Below, piece by piece: positions 1 through 9,475 of a stretch of DNA of 46,391 nucleotides. The notes under the pieces were generated by a model. That model ran no database searches. It saw only the letters and a list, made by a program, of their open reading frames with translations, and had not been told where the DNA came from. The position numbers and the translations under genes are program-made. Each line of letters starts with the position of its first letter. Position 1 is the stretch's first letter. Where the stretch lies: contig NC_022444.1 of assembly GCF_000468495.1 (NCBI RefSeq), positions 370,200-416,590 on the forward strand. Direction: 5' to 3'. This DNA comes from Megalodesulfovibrio gigas DSM 1382 = ATCC 19364. GTDB taxonomy: Bacteria; Desulfobacterota; Desulfovibrionia; Desulfovibrionales; Desulfovibrionaceae.

Positions 1-1
1 C

Positions 2-403
2 GACGAAGTGCGCAAGCTGGCGGAAAAGACCATGCACGCCACCAAGGAAGTGGGCAGCTACATTACTCAGATCCAGAACAGCACCCGGACCAGCATTGCC
101 GCCACCCAGGAAAACGCCAGCACCATCGGCGCCGTGGCCAGCCAGGTGCACGCTGCCGGGGATTCCCTGACCGCCATCCGCGATCTGGTGAAAGAAACCG
201 CCGCCCAGGTGCAGAGCATCGCTGCCGCCAGCGAGGAGCAATCCGCCGCCAGCGACGAGATCACCCGGTCCAGCAGCGAGATTGCCGACATCGCCACCCA
301 GGTGGTGGACGCCATGGCCGACTCGCACGCCAATGTGGAGAGCCTGGCCGACTTGGCCCGCAAACTCCAGGCGACCATGACCGACATGGGCGAGAAGCAC
401 TAG
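2..403 (+). CDS. Methyl-accepting chemotaxis protein, C-terminal part (cut by window edge)
   Basis: The frame is open from the window edge and begins in the highly conserved signalling tip ([10 protein letters not shown]), then runs through the descending helix of a chemoreceptor coiled coil to a stop at 403. The segment SIAAASEEQSAASDEITRSS is the usual methylation-helix region of Desulfovibrio receptors. Such receptors signal to CheA/CheW to steer motility. The sensor, membrane and HAMP parts lie outside the window, so the ligand cannot be judged. The sequence closely resembles the equivalent part of the receptor at 39991-42009 but is clearly a different gene. Confidence 0.93.
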   Translation, partial: DEVRKLAEKTMHATKEVGSYITQIQNSTRTSIAATQENASTIGAVASQVHAAGDSLTAIRDLVKETAAQVQSIAAASEEQSAASDEITRSSSEIADIATQVVDAMADSHANVESLADLARKLQATMTDMGEKH

Positions 404-430
404 CGCATTTTATTCTTGAGGAAGATCTTT

Positions 431-472
431 GCGAGGGGGGAAACCTTTTGGAAAAAGGTTCTCCCCTCTCGC
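431..472. terminator. Hairpin terminator after the partial chemoreceptor gene
   Basis: A long near-perfect inverted repeat (GCGAGGGGGGAAACC pairing with GGTTCTCCCCTCTCGC) lies 28 bp after the chemoreceptor stop. It is followed by CTCCCCTTCCAAAACTTT, a tail that recurs after other hairpins of this window. It is a member of the dispersed hairpin family described in the findings and probably acts as a terminator. Confidence 0.7.
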
Positions 473-513
473 GCTCTCCCCTTCCAAAACTTTACTAGTG
501 ACCTTGACTCACC

Positions 514-603
514 ATAAAAAGTCTTTTGGAAAGGAGGCCAGTCCTTGAAGGGCGGAAGAACCTTTCTTCAGAAAGGGTTTCCCCCGAGAGCTCTTTTCAA
601 GGA
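514..603 (-). repeat. Dispersed hairpin element, copy in reverse orientation
   Basis: Read on the minus strand this matches the element at 33841-33915 over most of its length: left flank TTGAAAAGAG, a CGGGGGAA start, the inner stem CTTTCTGAAGAAAGG, and a right flank ending in CTTTCCAAAAGACTTTTT. The outer arms CCTTGAA (543-549) and TTCAAGG (596-602) also pair. It lies in the 385-bp gap between the converging chemoreceptor and ftsZ genes. Confidence 0.7.
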
Positions 604-676
604 AACTTCACCGCTGAACGTGGACATCGCTTGCGGGCCGCGGCCGCCTGAACGCTGCCGGCAGGGCTCCGGCCCG

Positions 677-763
677 GGCTTGAAGGAACGGTCTGGGGGG
701 CCGCTCCTTCAAGCCGAATCGGGGGGATGGGGGTATGGAGTGCGACTGGGACCAGGGGTCCCA
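677..763. other. Two hairpins downstream of ftsZ
   Basis: GGCTTGAAGGA (677-687) pairs perfectly with TCCTTCAAGCC (705-715). TGGGACC (747-753) pairs with GGTCCCA (757-763) around a 3-nt loop. Both lie just past the ftsZ stop. Neither is followed by a T-run, so they may be 3'-end stabilisers or Rho-dependent ends rather than intrinsic terminators. I see no gene between 404 and 788. Confidence 0.45.
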
Positions 764-788
764 AGGCACGCGGTACCAGGTGGGGAGC

Positions 789-2186
789 CTAGTCCGCTTG
801 CTTCCTGATGAACGAGGGAATCTCGAATTCGTCTTCATCGAACACGAAATCATCCTCCCCCGGGGCGTGAGAGCCCATGGGTCCAAGATGGGCGTCTTCC
901 TGCCCCTTGCGATAGCGCAGGTAGGCGGGAATGGACCATTCGTCCTCCAGGCCGGCCTGCTTGCGGGCCTTGAGACCCGGCGTCATGGGCGAAAGCCCTT
1001 CGTGCGCCATGGCCGAGCCGTTGCCACCGCCCGGACCACCCGGGCCACCCGGACCGCCCTGCCCGCCGTACCCGCCACGGACCGGGGGCTGCGGGGCCGG
1101 ACGCGCCGGCGGTTTGGCGCCGCGCAAGGGTGTGACATTGCCGCCCTGCCCGCCCTCGCGAGCCTGCTGCAACTGGGCGCGGGTGAGCCCCTGCGCCATG
1201 CCCGGCATGGCCACATGCGCCATTTCCGCCGCAGTTTCGATGCCCGTGGCGATGACGGTGATGCGCATTTCTTCCGTGGAGTCCTGATCGAAGACCGTGC
1301 CGAAGAAGATACGGGCGTCTTCGTGGGCGGCTTCGGAGATGGTGGACGCCGCCTCGCTCACTTCGTCGATGGTCAAATCCGGGCCGCAGGTGATGTTCAT
1401 GAGCACGCCCTTGGCGCCTTCGATGGACACGTCCTCCAGCAGCGGGCTGGTGATGGCCTTCATGGCCGCCTCGCGGGCGCGGTTTTCGCCCCGGGCAATG
1501 CCCGTGCCCATCATGGCCAGACCCATTTCGCCCATCACGGCCTTCACGTCGGCGAAGTCCAGGTTGATGAGGCCGGGCAGCATGATGAGGTCCGAGATGC
1601 CCTTGACGGCGTAGTACAGCACTTCGTCCGCCTTCTTGAGCATTTCGATGAAGGTGGCCTTTTTGGCGGCCAGGGCCAGCAGCCGGTCGTTGGGAATGGT
1701 GATGAGGCTGTCCACGTGCTGGCGCAGTTCGGCAATGCCGCGCTCGGCGGATTCCTTGCGCTTCTTGCCTTCAAAATAGAAGGGCTTGGTCACCACGCCC
1801 ACGGTCAGGGCCCCCAGGTCCCTGGCGCACTGCGCGATGACGGGCGCGGAGCCCGTGCCGGTGCCGCCGCCCATGCCGGCGGTGACGAAGACCATGTCCG
1901 CATCGCCGATGATTTTCTTGACCTGGTCCATGGACTCCAGGGTGGCATCGCGCCCCACTTCGGGATTGGCGCCGGCCCCCAGGCCCTTGGTGAGCTTTTC
2001 CCCCAGTTGGATCTTGAACTCAGCCTTGGAACGCGCCAGGGCCTGAATGTCCGTGTTGGCCGTCACAAAGCGAACACCTTTCAAGGCCGACGCGATCATG
2101 TTGTTCACGGCGTTTCCGCCGCCGCCTCCCACGCCGATGACCTTAATTTTGGCCATCTGTTCGCCTTCAAGCTCTTGAAACTCCAT
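789..2186 (-). CDS. ftsZ: Cell division protein FtsZ
   Basis: FtsZ is the tubulin-like GTPase that polymerises into the cytoplasmic Z-ring and recruits the divisome. Visible are the N-terminal IKVIGVGGGGGNAVNNM block, the tubulin signature GGGTGTGSAP, and the C-terminal conserved peptide EIPSFIRKQAD that binds FtsA. I chose the ATG at 2186 because GGAGGG sits 4 bp upstream and the protein then starts 14 residues before IKVIGV, as in the family. It is 465 aa, longer than typical (about 380-400), because of a long glycine-rich linker (GGYGGQGGPGGPGGPGG). The linker also carries a second tail-like motif, SIPAYLRYRK, at residues 418-427. It is the last gene of the dcw cluster. Confidence 0.98.
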   Translation of the reverse strand: MEFQELEGEQMAKIKVIGVGGGGGNAVNNMIASALKGVRFVTANTDIQALARSKAEFKIQLGEKLTKGLGAGANPEVGRDATLESMDQVKKIIGDADMVFVTAGMGGGTGTGSAPVIAQCARDLGALTVGVVTKPFYFEGKKRKESAERGIAELRQHVDSLITIPNDRLLALAAKKATFIEMLKKADEVLYYAVKGISDLIMLPGLINLDFADVKAVMGEMGLAMMGTGIARGENRAREAAMKAITSPLLEDVSIEGAKGVLMNITCGPDLTIDEVSEAASTISEAAHEDARIFFGTVFDQDSTEEMRITVIATGIETAAEMAHVAMPGMAQGLTRAQLQQAREGGQGGNVTPLRGAKPPARPAPQPPVRGGYGGQGGPGGPGGPGGGNGSAMAHEGLSPMTPGLKARKQAGLEDEWSIPAYLRYRKGQEDAHLGPMGSHAPGEDDFVFDEDEFEIPSFIRKQAD

Positions 2187-2237
2187 AAGACCCTCCAAAA
2201 CATCCCCAAGCTGCACGTTGTTTCCCCAGAATTCACC

Positions 2238-3464
2238 TTATGAGATATCCGAAAACCACTTCTTCATCCGCCCCAGAATGCGGTTGAAGACGTTTGCGTC
2301 GCGGATGCGGAACTTGTGTTCCAACCCCTCTTTCTCCGCGCCGTACATCAAGAGCCCCACCGCCGTGGCGTACATGGGGCTGTTCACAACGTCTCTGAGC
2401 CCGCCCACGTGCTGGGGGTATCCCAGCCGGGTGGGCAGGTTAAAAATCTGTTCGCCCAGCTCCTGACAGCCCTCGATGAGTGCCGTGCCGCCAGTGAGCA
2501 CCACGCCCGCGCCGATCATGTTCTTGTAGCCGGAGCGGATGAGTTCCTGATCCACCAGGGAGAGGATCTCTTCCATCCGCGGCTCGCAAATCTCGGCCAG
2601 CACCCGACGGGAGAGCCGTCGGGACTCTCGCCCGCCAACGCTCATGACGTCAATGGTTTCATCCTTCTTCACCAGGTCTGCCAGGGCGCAACCATAGCGA
2701 AGTTTGATCTTCTCCGCCGCAGCCATGGGCGTGCGCAAGCCAAAGGCGATGTCGTTGGTCATGTTGGTGCCACCAAGGGCCAACACGCCGGTATGTTTGA
2801 TGGATTCGTTGGCAAAGACGGCAATGTCCGTCGTGCCGCCGCCGAGGTCCACCAGGGCCACGCCGATCTCGCGTTCTTCCGCCGTCAAAACAGACTTGGA
2901 AGACGCAAGTGATTCCAACACAATGTCCGCCACGTCAAGCCCTGATCGATGGCAACTGCGAACAATATTTTGCGCGCTGGTCACGGCGCCGGTGACGATG
3001 TGCACCCGCACCTCCAGCCGCACGCCGCTCATGCCTTGCGGATCGGCGATGCCGCGCTGGTCGTCCACAATATATTCCTGCGGCAGGATGTGGATGACTT
3101 CGCGGTCCAGGGGAATCGCCACGGCCTTGGCGGCGTCGATGGCCCGCTCCACATCCTTCTCGCCCACCTCGCCGCCCTTGACGGCAATGACGCCATGGCT
3201 GTTGAATCCCTTGATATGGCTGCCGGCGATGCCAGCATAGACCGACCTGATCTCGCAGCCGGCCATGAGCTCCGCCTCTTCCAGCGCCTTCTTGATGGAC
3301 TGGACGGTCTGCTCGATGTTCACCACCACGCCCTTGCGCAGCCCTGTGGAGGGGCTGGTGCCGATACCGACGATATCCACGCCCTCGGGCGTGGCCTCGC
3401 CCACCACAGCGCAAATCTTGGTGGTGCCGATGTCGAGACCTACGATCAGATCGGACTTGGACAT
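2238..3464 (-). CDS. ftsA: Cell division protein FtsA
   Basis: FtsA is the actin-like ATPase that ties FtsZ filaments to the cytoplasmic membrane and recruits later division proteins. The start MSKSDLIVGLDIGTTKICAV contains the phosphate-1 loop of the actin fold. DLGGGTTDIAVF is the phosphate-2 loop, and GAGVVLTGGTALIEG is the adenosine motif. The C-terminal end (FNRILGRMKKWFSDIS) looks like the amphipathic membrane-targeting helix of FtsA. The ATG at 3464 has AAGGAG 5 bp upstream, which is better than the earlier in-frame codon at 3491. Length is 408 aa, normal for the family. ftsZ follows after 51 bp. Confidence 0.97.
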   Translation of the reverse strand: MSKSDLIVGLDIGTTKICAVVGEATPEGVDIVGIGTSPSTGLRKGVVVNIEQTVQSIKKALEEAELMAGCEIRSVYAGIAGSHIKGFNSHGVIAVKGGEVGEKDVERAIDAAKAVAIPLDREVIHILPQEYIVDDQRGIADPQGMSGVRLEVRVHIVTGAVTSAQNIVRSCHRSGLDVADIVLESLASSKSVLTAEEREIGVALVDLGGGTTDIAVFANESIKHTGVLALGGTNMTNDIAFGLRTPMAAAEKIKLRYGCALADLVKKDETIDVMSVGGRESRRLSRRVLAEICEPRMEEILSLVDQELIRSGYKNMIGAGVVLTGGTALIEGCQELGEQIFNLPTRLGYPQHVGGLRDVVNSPMYATAVGLLMYGAEKEGLEHKFRIRDANVFNRILGRMKKWFSDIS

Positions 3465-3506
3465 GGCTTCTCCTTGCCTCGTGCTTCTCAATGCCTGCCG
3501 GTCCGA

Positions 3507-4436
3507 TCAGGACCTGGCGGGCTTTTTGGACGTCTGGGCGCCCTTGGTTGTGGTGGCCGGCTTGGATTCCGTGGCCGGCTTGGCCCCGACAGCCGCCTGC
3601 ATGGTGCGCTCCACCCACAGTTTTTCACCAGTCAGACGCAGGGCAGCCACCTGTTCCAACTCGCCGCGCTGGGTCAGATCATCCCACACGGCGCGCAGCC
3701 GGGCCACCTGATCCATCAGCCCCTGATGCTCCATGGCAATGGTGATGTTCGCAGCCTCCAGATGCAGTTCCACACCGCCACCCTGGGAAAGCCGCACCCA
3801 GCCCACCTCCTGCATGGTGAATGGCAGGCGCTTGGCTTCAGCCATCTGCTGCAGCCGGTTCAGAACGGCCAGCAGGGAGCTGTCCGCGTTTTCCAACCGG
3901 ATGAGCGGCAGGGAAATAAAGCCCCGCGGCTCCACCGGCGCGATGATGCGACCCTGCTCGTCCGCATAAAACAAGCCGCCTTCCTGCTGCACCCACCAGC
4001 GCGGCTCGCGCTCCACCACGCTCAGGCGGAAGGTGGACGGCAGCTCCCGGGCCACCTTGGCGGATTCCACCCATGGATTTCCCAGCAGCCTGGCGCGCAC
4101 ATCGTGCATGGCCAGATCCAGGGTGTTCATGCCCAGGTGCACGCCGCCGGCCTGCATGATTTCGGCGGAGGTCAGCCGGCGGTTGCCGCTGACTTCGATC
4201 TCCCGCAGGGTAAAATATTCATGGGATGTCGCATACCGGTACAGCAGCAAGCAGGCGCAGCTGGCGGCAATGATGAACAGCGGCCACAGCAGCAGGCTCA
4301 CGCCCCATTGCCACACCCCGGATCTGGCCCCCGGCAGTTCCAGCCGACGCGAGGAAGAGTCCCGGCGGTAGCGATTGCTCCCGGCGGCGCGCTTAATCTG
4401 CAGTTTGCTGCACGATGTGGCGTACGAAGTGCTCAT
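3507..4436 (-). CDS. ftsQ: Cell division protein FtsQ (DivIB)
   Basis: Bitopic divisome protein of 309 aa: a basic cytoplasmic N-terminus (about 45 residues), one membrane helix (about residues 46-66) and a periplasmic POTRA domain that begins at FTLREIEVSGNRRLT, followed by the FtsQ beta domain (LPSTFRLSVVEREPRWW). FtsQ links early and late division proteins, with FtsB and FtsL as partners. The C-terminal tail is a low-complexity Lys/Ala/Thr/Pro stretch. It starts 7 bp after murC ends, in the place where many related clusters carry murB. ftsA follows after 42 bp. Confidence 0.93.
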   Translation of the reverse strand: MSTSYATSCSKLQIKRAAGSNRYRRDSSSRRLELPGARSGVWQWGVSLLLWPLFIIAASCACLLLYRYATSHEYFTLREIEVSGNRRLTSAEIMQAGGVHLGMNTLDLAMHDVRARLLGNPWVESAKVARELPSTFRLSVVEREPRWWVQQEGGLFYADEQGRIIAPVEPRGFISLPLIRLENADSSLLAVLNRLQQMAEAKRLPFTMQEVGWVRLSQGGGVELHLEAANITIAMEHQGLMDQVARLRAVWDDLTQRGELEQVAALRLTGEKLWVERTMQAAVGAKPATESKPATTTKGAQTSKKPARS

Positions 4437-4443
4437 GGCGACC

Positions 4444-5829
4444 TCACGATTCCAGCCAATCCCTGCCCACAGTCCAGATGTTGCCCGCGCCCATGGTCAT
4501 GAAGACGTCCCCGGGTTGGAGCACATCCGGCAGGGCCGCCAGCACGGCGGCAAAGTCCGGACAGTAGGTGACGTCCGTATTGGAAATCTGCCGGATGCCC
4601 TGGGCCAGACTCTGCCCGCTCACGCCGGGGATGGGCGCCTCGGAGGCGGGGTAGATTTCCGTCAGCAGCAGTTTGTCCACCGTGGAGAACACTTTGCAGA
4701 AATCACCAAACAGGGCCTGGGTGCGGCTGAAGCGATGCGGCTGGAAGGCCAGCACCAGCCGCCGGCCAGGAAAGCAGCTGGCCGCCGTCTCCAGGGTGGC
4801 GCGAATCTCGGCGGGATGGTGCCCGTAATCGTCGATCACCGTCACGCCGTTCTTCTCTCCCTTGCGCTCAAAGCGCCGTCCCACGCCGCGGAAATGTTCC
4901 AGCCCGGCAAAGGCCGTGGCCAGGGGAATGCCTGCCTCCAGGGCCACGCCGATGGCGCCCAGGGCGTTGAGCACGTTGTGCCGGCCCGGCTGGTTAAGCC
5001 GCACCTCGCCCACTTCCTTGCCATCCAGCAGCACGCGGAAGCGAGAGACATCCGAGCATTCCAGCACCTCCGCCCGCAGGCGGTTGTGCAGGCCAAAGCC
5101 GTATGCCAGCACCGGCCGCTTGACCCGGCCCAGGAGCCGCTGCACGCCAGGATCGTCCCCACACACCACGTTGCGGCCGTAGAAGGGTATCTGGTTCATA
5201 AACTGGACAAAGGCCGCGTCGATGGCGTCCAAATTGGGGTAATGATCCAAGTGGTCTGCGTCAACATTGGTGACCACGGTAATGAGCGGGAACAGGCACA
5301 AAAAAGAACCGTCGCTCTCGTCGGCCTCGGCGATGAGGTATTCCCCTTCGCCAAGGCGGGCATTGGAGCCGTAGGCATTCAGGCGGCCGCCGATGATCAC
5401 CGTGGGATCGAGCCCGGCTTCTTCAAAAATGCCGGCCAGCAGGGAGGTGGTGGTGGTCTTGCCGTGGGTGCCGGCCACGGCCACGCCGGCCTTCAGGCGC
5501 ATGAGCTCGGCCAGCATCTCCGCACGCGGGATGATGGGCACGCCCAGTTCCATGGCTTCCTGCAGTTCGGGATTATCCCTGGCGATGGCGGTGGATTTGA
5601 CCACCACGTCCGCCTCGCCCACCTGACCGCGGGAATGGCCCTTGAAAATGGTGGCGCCCAGCTCCCGCAGGCGCTGGATGACGGGGCCGTCGGACAGGTC
5701 CGAGCCGGAGACGGTATACCCCAGATTCAGCAGCACCTCGGCGATGCCGCTCATGCCCGCGCCACCGATGCCCAGCATGTGCATGCGGCGCACGCGGGTG
5801 CGCATTTGATGTCCCGTGCTCGTGGTCAT
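4444..5829 (-). CDS. murC: UDP-N-acetylmuramate--L-alanine ligase MurC
   Basis: Adds L-alanine to UDP-MurNAc, the first amino acid of the peptidoglycan stem peptide, in the cytoplasm using ATP. The Rossmann-type N-terminus ([18 protein letters not shown]) recognises the UDP-sugar. [13 protein letters not shown] is the ATP P-loop of Mur ligases. [10 protein letters not shown] is the conserved MurC C-terminal-domain motif. Length is 461 aa, normal. The start ATG overlaps the murG stop by four bases (ATGA), indicating translational coupling. Confidence 0.98.
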   Translation of the reverse strand: MTTSTGHQMRTRVRRMHMLGIGGAGMSGIAEVLLNLGYTVSGSDLSDGPVIQRLRELGATIFKGHSRGQVGEADVVVKSTAIARDNPELQEAMELGVPIIPRAEMLAELMRLKAGVAVAGTHGKTTTTSLLAGIFEEAGLDPTVIIGGRLNAYGSNARLGEGEYLIAEADESDGSFLCLFPLITVVTNVDADHLDHYPNLDAIDAAFVQFMNQIPFYGRNVVCGDDPGVQRLLGRVKRPVLAYGFGLHNRLRAEVLECSDVSRFRVLLDGKEVGEVRLNQPGRHNVLNALGAIGVALEAGIPLATAFAGLEHFRGVGRRFERKGEKNGVTVIDDYGHHPAEIRATLETAASCFPGRRLVLAFQPHRFSRTQALFGDFCKVFSTVDKLLLTEIYPASEAPIPGVSGQSLAQGIRQISNTDVTYCPDFAAVLAALPDVLQPGDVFMTMGAGNIWTVGRDWLES

Positions 5830-6923
5830 GCAGTCTTCCTTGCCGGCGCTGCCAGGCGGTCCAGGACGGCGGCGATGTCTGCCGCAGCCTCGGGGCGGGC
5901 CCAGGCGCGCGCGGCCTGGCCCATGGCGGCCAGCCGTTCAGGGTTGTCGAGAAGGGCGATGATCTCGCCGGCCAGATCACGCCGGGAAAGCTCCTGCTGC
6001 TCCAGGCACAGCGCCGCGCCGGCCTGCTCCAGATGCCGGGCATTCACGGCCTGATGATTGTGCGTGGCAAAGGGGAACGGGATGCACACCGCCGGCAGTC
6101 CGGCTGCGGCCAGCTCGAACACCGTGGACGCGCCGGCCCGGCACACGGCCAGATCGGCCCAGGCATAGGCGGCGGCCATGTCGTCGATGAACGCATGGAC
6201 GCAGTCTGCCGGCCAGCCCGCGGCGATGTAGGCCGCGCGCACCCGGTCGGCGTCTCGTTCCCCGGCCTGATGCAGGATGGCCATGCCGGCGGCCTTGAAC
6301 CGCGGCAGGGCGGCAATGACGGCGTCGTTCACCGCCACGGCCCCCTGGCTGCCACCGAGGACCAACAGACGACGCTCGCCGGAATTCGCCCGCGGCAGGG
6401 CCTGCAGGGCGGCGATGTTCTGGCGCACCGGATTGCCCGTGAGGGTGGCGGTGGCAGCGGGAAACCGCTGCAATGCATCCGGAAAAGACAGCAGCACCGC
6501 CCGGGCCAGCCGGCCCAGCAGCCGGTTGCTCACGCCGGGCACGCTGTTCTGTTCGTGCAGCACCGTGGGCACGCCCAGCACGGCGGCGGCGGCCATGGCC
6601 GGGAAGGACGCATACCCGCCGAAGCCGGCCACCACCTGCGGCCGGAAAGATCGCACCAGCCGCACGGCCTGGACAAAAGCGCTCGCCAGCGCAGCCATGG
6701 CGCCCACGGCCCGCAGCCCCCGGCCGACGACCCCGCGCACCGGCAGGGCCAGAAATTCGATGCCCGCCCGCTGGCACAGCCGCCCCTCGGGGCCGCTTTT
6801 CCCGCCCACGAACAACACCCTCGCCTGCGGCCGGTTCCGGCGCAGGGCTTCGGCCACGGCCAGGGCCGGGAAAATGTGCCCGCCCGTGCCGCCGGTGGTG
6901 AGGATGAGCCGTTCCAGCGCCAT
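5826..6923 (-). CDS. murG: Undecaprenyl-PP-MurNAc-pentapeptide N-acetylglucosaminyltransferase MurG
   Basis: Peripheral inner-membrane GT28 enzyme that adds GlcNAc to lipid I to make lipid [22 protein letters not shown] is the N-terminal glycine-rich loop, [20 protein letters not shown] the lipid-facing region with [12 protein letters not shown] after it, and [20 protein letters not shown] the UDP-GlcNAc-binding motif. Length is 365 aa, normal. The ATG at 6923 overlaps the ftsW stop (TGATG). The frame stays open far upstream through ftsW, but that is a base-composition effect, because family length and the overlap both fix this start. Confidence 0.97.
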   Translation of the reverse strand: MALERLILTTGGTGGHIFPALAVAEALRRNRPQARVLFVGGKSGPEGRLCQRAGIEFLALPVRGVVGRGLRAVGAMAALASAFVQAVRLVRSFRPQVVAGFGGYASFPAMAAAAVLGVPTVLHEQNSVPGVSNRLLGRLARAVLLSFPDALQRFPAATATLTGNPVRQNIAALQALPRANSGERRLLVLGGSQGAVAVNDAVIAALPRFKAAGMAILHQAGERDADRVRAAYIAAGWPADCVHAFIDDMAAAYAWADLAVCRAGASTVFELAAAGLPAVCIPFPFATHNHQAVNARHLEQAGAALCLEQQELSRRDLAGEIIALLDNPERLAAMGQAARAWARPEAAADIAAVLDRLAAPARKTA

Positions 6924-8152
6924 CAACGTCCACCTCCCAGGCTGCCCAACGGCCGGTTGCCCCGCGGCTGACGGGAGAGATTCAGCAGCAGTCCCACGCA
7001 GACCATGGATCCCAGCAGCGAGGAGCCGCCATAGCTCAAAAACGGCATGGGCACGCCCTTGGGCGGGGCGGAACCGAGCACCACGGCCATGTTCAGCACG
7101 GCGCCCAGGGTGATGATCAGCGTCACCCCATAGGCGGTCAGGCGGTCGCGCAGGTCGTCCAGGGTCATGGCGATGTGGAAGGCGCGCCAGCACAGCAGCC
7201 CCATGACCAGAAACACGGCGGTCACGCCCACGAATCCCAACTCCTCGCCCACCACGGCCATGATGAAGTCGTTGTGGGCTTCGGGCAGGAAGAACAGCTT
7301 CTGCTTGGACGCGCCCAGGCCCGCGCCGAAGGTGCCCCCAGAGCCGAACGCGTACATGGACTGCACCAGCTGGTAGCCCGTATCCCGTGCATCGGCAAAG
7401 GGATCCAGGAAGGCGGTGAAGCGTTTCCAGCGGTATGGCGAATTGACGATCAGCGTCCATCCGGCCATCCCGGCCAGGGCCACGGAACCCACCAGATACA
7501 CGAACCGCGTCCCACCCACCAGACAGATGAGGAACAGCAGCATGGTCATCATGGCGGCGCCGCCAAAGTCCGGCTGCAGGAGCATGAGTCCCGCGAAAAT
7601 GCCGGTGACCACAAAGGGCGGCACCACTCCCACGCTGAAGCGGCCCACCAGATCCTGCTTTTCCGAAAAGAACCACGCCAGATACAGCACCAGGGCGATC
7701 TTGGCCATCTCCATGGGCTGGAAGTTGAAGAATCCCAGCTTGATCCAGCGCGAGGCCCCATTGACCTGCACCCCCAGGGGCGAGGCGATGACCAGCACCA
7801 GCAGCACCGTGGTGAGCACCAGCAACGGGTATGTCATGGCGTACACCCGCTTGATGGGCACGGCGGCCAGCACGCTCATGAGCACCAGCCCGGCCACGGC
7901 GAACACACTTTGCCGCATGAAAAAGTGATACGCTCCGCCGAACTGCCGCGAAGCCATGACCCCGCTGGCGGAAAGCACCATCACCAGACCAAAAAGGGTC
8001 AGCAGCAGGGTCAGCCCCAGGAGCAGAAAATCCATGCGGCCCAACCAGTCTGCGTCCATGGCGTGCCCGCCCGTCGCAGTCCCCAGGGGGGCGCGCGGCG
8101 GTGCCGGCGGGCAGGTCTTGGCGGCCTGCATGGCGATGCGGGCGGCGCTCAT
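6923..8152 (-). CDS. ftsW: Lipid II polymerase FtsW (SEDS family)
   Basis: Polytopic SEDS-family glycosyltransferase that polymerises lipid II at the septum with its partner transpeptidase FtsI. About ten membrane helices are visible. Conserved SEDS blocks include the ASRWIKLGFFNFQPMEMAKI loop, the NSPYRWKRFTAFLDPF segment, the AHNDFIMAVVGEELGF motif, and PMPFLSYGGSS near the end. Length is 409 aa. The start ATG overlaps the murD stop by ATGA. The first 30 or so residues are a non-membrane extension before DFLLLGLTLLLTLFG. Confidence 0.96.
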   Translation of the reverse strand: MSAARIAMQAAKTCPPAPPRAPLGTATGGHAMDADWLGRMDFLLLGLTLLLTLFGLVMVLSASGVMASRQFGGAYHFFMRQSVFAVAGLVLMSVLAAVPIKRVYAMTYPLLVLTTVLLVLVIASPLGVQVNGASRWIKLGFFNFQPMEMAKIALVLYLAWFFSEKQDLVGRFSVGVVPPFVVTGIFAGLMLLQPDFGGAAMMTMLLFLICLVGGTRFVYLVGSVALAGMAGWTLIVNSPYRWKRFTAFLDPFADARDTGYQLVQSMYAFGSGGTFGAGLGASKQKLFFLPEAHNDFIMAVVGEELGFVGVTAVFLVMGLLCWRAFHIAMTLDDLRDRLTAYGVTLIITLGAVLNMAVVLGSAPPKGVPMPFLSYGGSSLLGSMVCVGLLLNLSRQPRGNRPLGSLGGGR

Positions 8153-9468
8153 GCCTGTTCCTCCTCCAGGAGCGCGGCCACGCGCATGAAGTCCTTGCCG
8201 CGCTCGGTGTAGCTCGAATAGCGGTCAAAGCTGGCGGTGGCCGGAGAAAGCAGAATGGCCTCGCCGGGCTGGGCCTCGGCGAACAGGCGTCGGGCGGCCT
8301 GTTCCAGGGTATCGTCCCAGCTCAGGGGCGCCACGCCCTGCCAGGCCTGTTCGAACACGTCCCGATTGGCCCCGAACAGCGCCACCTGTCTGACTTTTTC
8401 CCGGATCAGCGGGGTCAGTTCCGTCAGATCCCCACCCTTGAACACGCCCCCGGCCAGCAGCCGCACCGGCCGGTCCATGCTGCGGATGGCCGCGGCCATG
8501 GCGTCCGGCGTGGTGGCCTTGGAATCGTTGACAAAGAGCACACCCTTGACCTCGGCCACGGGCTGGATGCGGTGCGGCAGGGGGGCAAAGGCGTCCACTG
8601 CGGCCTGGGCCTGGGCCTTGCTCACGCCGAAGCATGAGGTCGCCAGATACGCGGCCTGCACGTTGGCCCGGTTGTGCGCGCCCAGGAGCGCCCCGGCAGA
8701 AAGCTCGGCCTGCTCATCGAACCAGCGCACCGACGCGTGCAGACCGCCCCTCGCCTCAATGAGCGGCCGCAGGGAGGCGTGCACCACGGCCACATCCGCC
8801 GCGGTCTGCTGCGCGAACAGCATGCACTTGGCCTGCAGGTATTCTTCCATATCCGCGTGATAATCAAGGTGGTTGGGCGCCAGATTCAGGAACACGCCCA
8901 CCCGGGGATGGAAGGTGGTGCAGGTTTGCAGCTGAAAGCTGGAGATCTCCAGCACCAGCACGTCTGCCGTCTCGCCCGAAAGCACGAACTCGGCCAGGGG
9001 CGTGCCGATATTTCCACCCAGAAAGACTTTTTTTCCGGCGGCTTCCAGCATTCTGGCGGCCAGGGTCACGGTGGTGGTCTTGCCCGAGGTGCCGGTCACG
9101 GCCAGGATGGGCGCCTGCACGAAGCGGGAGGCCAGCTCCATTTCCGCCAGCACCTGTGGCGGGTTTGCCTGCGGCAGGAAGGGCCGGATCTTGGCCACGG
9201 CCACGCCCGGGCTCATGATGGCCACATCCATCCCGTCAAACTGCCCGGCATGGTGCGGCCCGGCGGCGATCTCCACCCGTCCGGCCACGTCGTCCAGTCC
9301 CTGTTCCAGCATGGTCGCCACCTCACGGCAGCGGGCGTCCTGCTGATCGATGAGCCGCACGCGCGCCCCGGCAGCCAGCAGCAGCCGGGCTGCGGCCACG
9401 CCGGAACGTCCCAGGCCCACCACGGCGGCTCGGGTCTCGGCAAACAATTGGGGAATGGACGCATTCAT
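8149..9468 (-). CDS. murD: UDP-N-acetylmuramoylalanine--D-glutamate ligase MurD
   Basis: Adds D-glutamate to UDP-MurNAc-L-Ala. The N-terminal domain has AVVGLGRSGVAAARLL. The ATP P-loop is AVTGTSGKTTTVTL. The motif LNLAPNHLDYH is the metal and substrate loop shared by Mur ligases, and FVNDSKATTPDAMAAAI is typical of MurD. I placed the start at the ATG at 9468 (protein begins MNASIPQLF), 7 bp after mraY ends, because upstream in-frame codons lie inside mraY. Length is 439 aa, normal for the family. Confidence 0.96.
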   Translation of the reverse strand: MNASIPQLFAETRAAVVGLGRSGVAAARLLLAAGARVRLIDQQDARCREVATMLEQGLDDVAGRVEIAAGPHHAGQFDGMDVAIMSPGVAVAKIRPFLPQANPPQVLAEMELASRFVQAPILAVTGTSGKTTTVTLAARMLEAAGKKVFLGGNIGTPLAEFVLSGETADVLVLEISSFQLQTCTTFHPRVGVFLNLAPNHLDYHADMEEYLQAKCMLFAQQTAADVAVVHASLRPLIEARGGLHASVRWFDEQAELSAGALLGAHNRANVQAAYLATSCFGVSKAQAQAAVDAFAPLPHRIQPVAEVKGVLFVNDSKATTPDAMAAAIRSMDRPVRLLAGGVFKGGDLTELTPLIREKVRQVALFGANRDVFEQAWQGVAPLSWDDTLEQAARRLFAEAQPGEAILLSPATASFDRYSSYTERGKDFMRVAALLEEEQA

Positions 9469-9475
9469 GACGCAC

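Noticed and set aside
735-2243. A 502-codon open frame opposite ftsZ.
   Set aside because: Antisense shadow of ftsZ with no recognisable domain and no ribosome site.
6924-8228. The murG reading frame is open for another 435 codons upstream, suggesting a giant fusion protein.
   Set aside because: The upstream part is a shifted frame of ftsW, whose own frame carries all SEDS motifs. High GC content makes stop codons rare. MurG length and the TGATG junction fix the real start.
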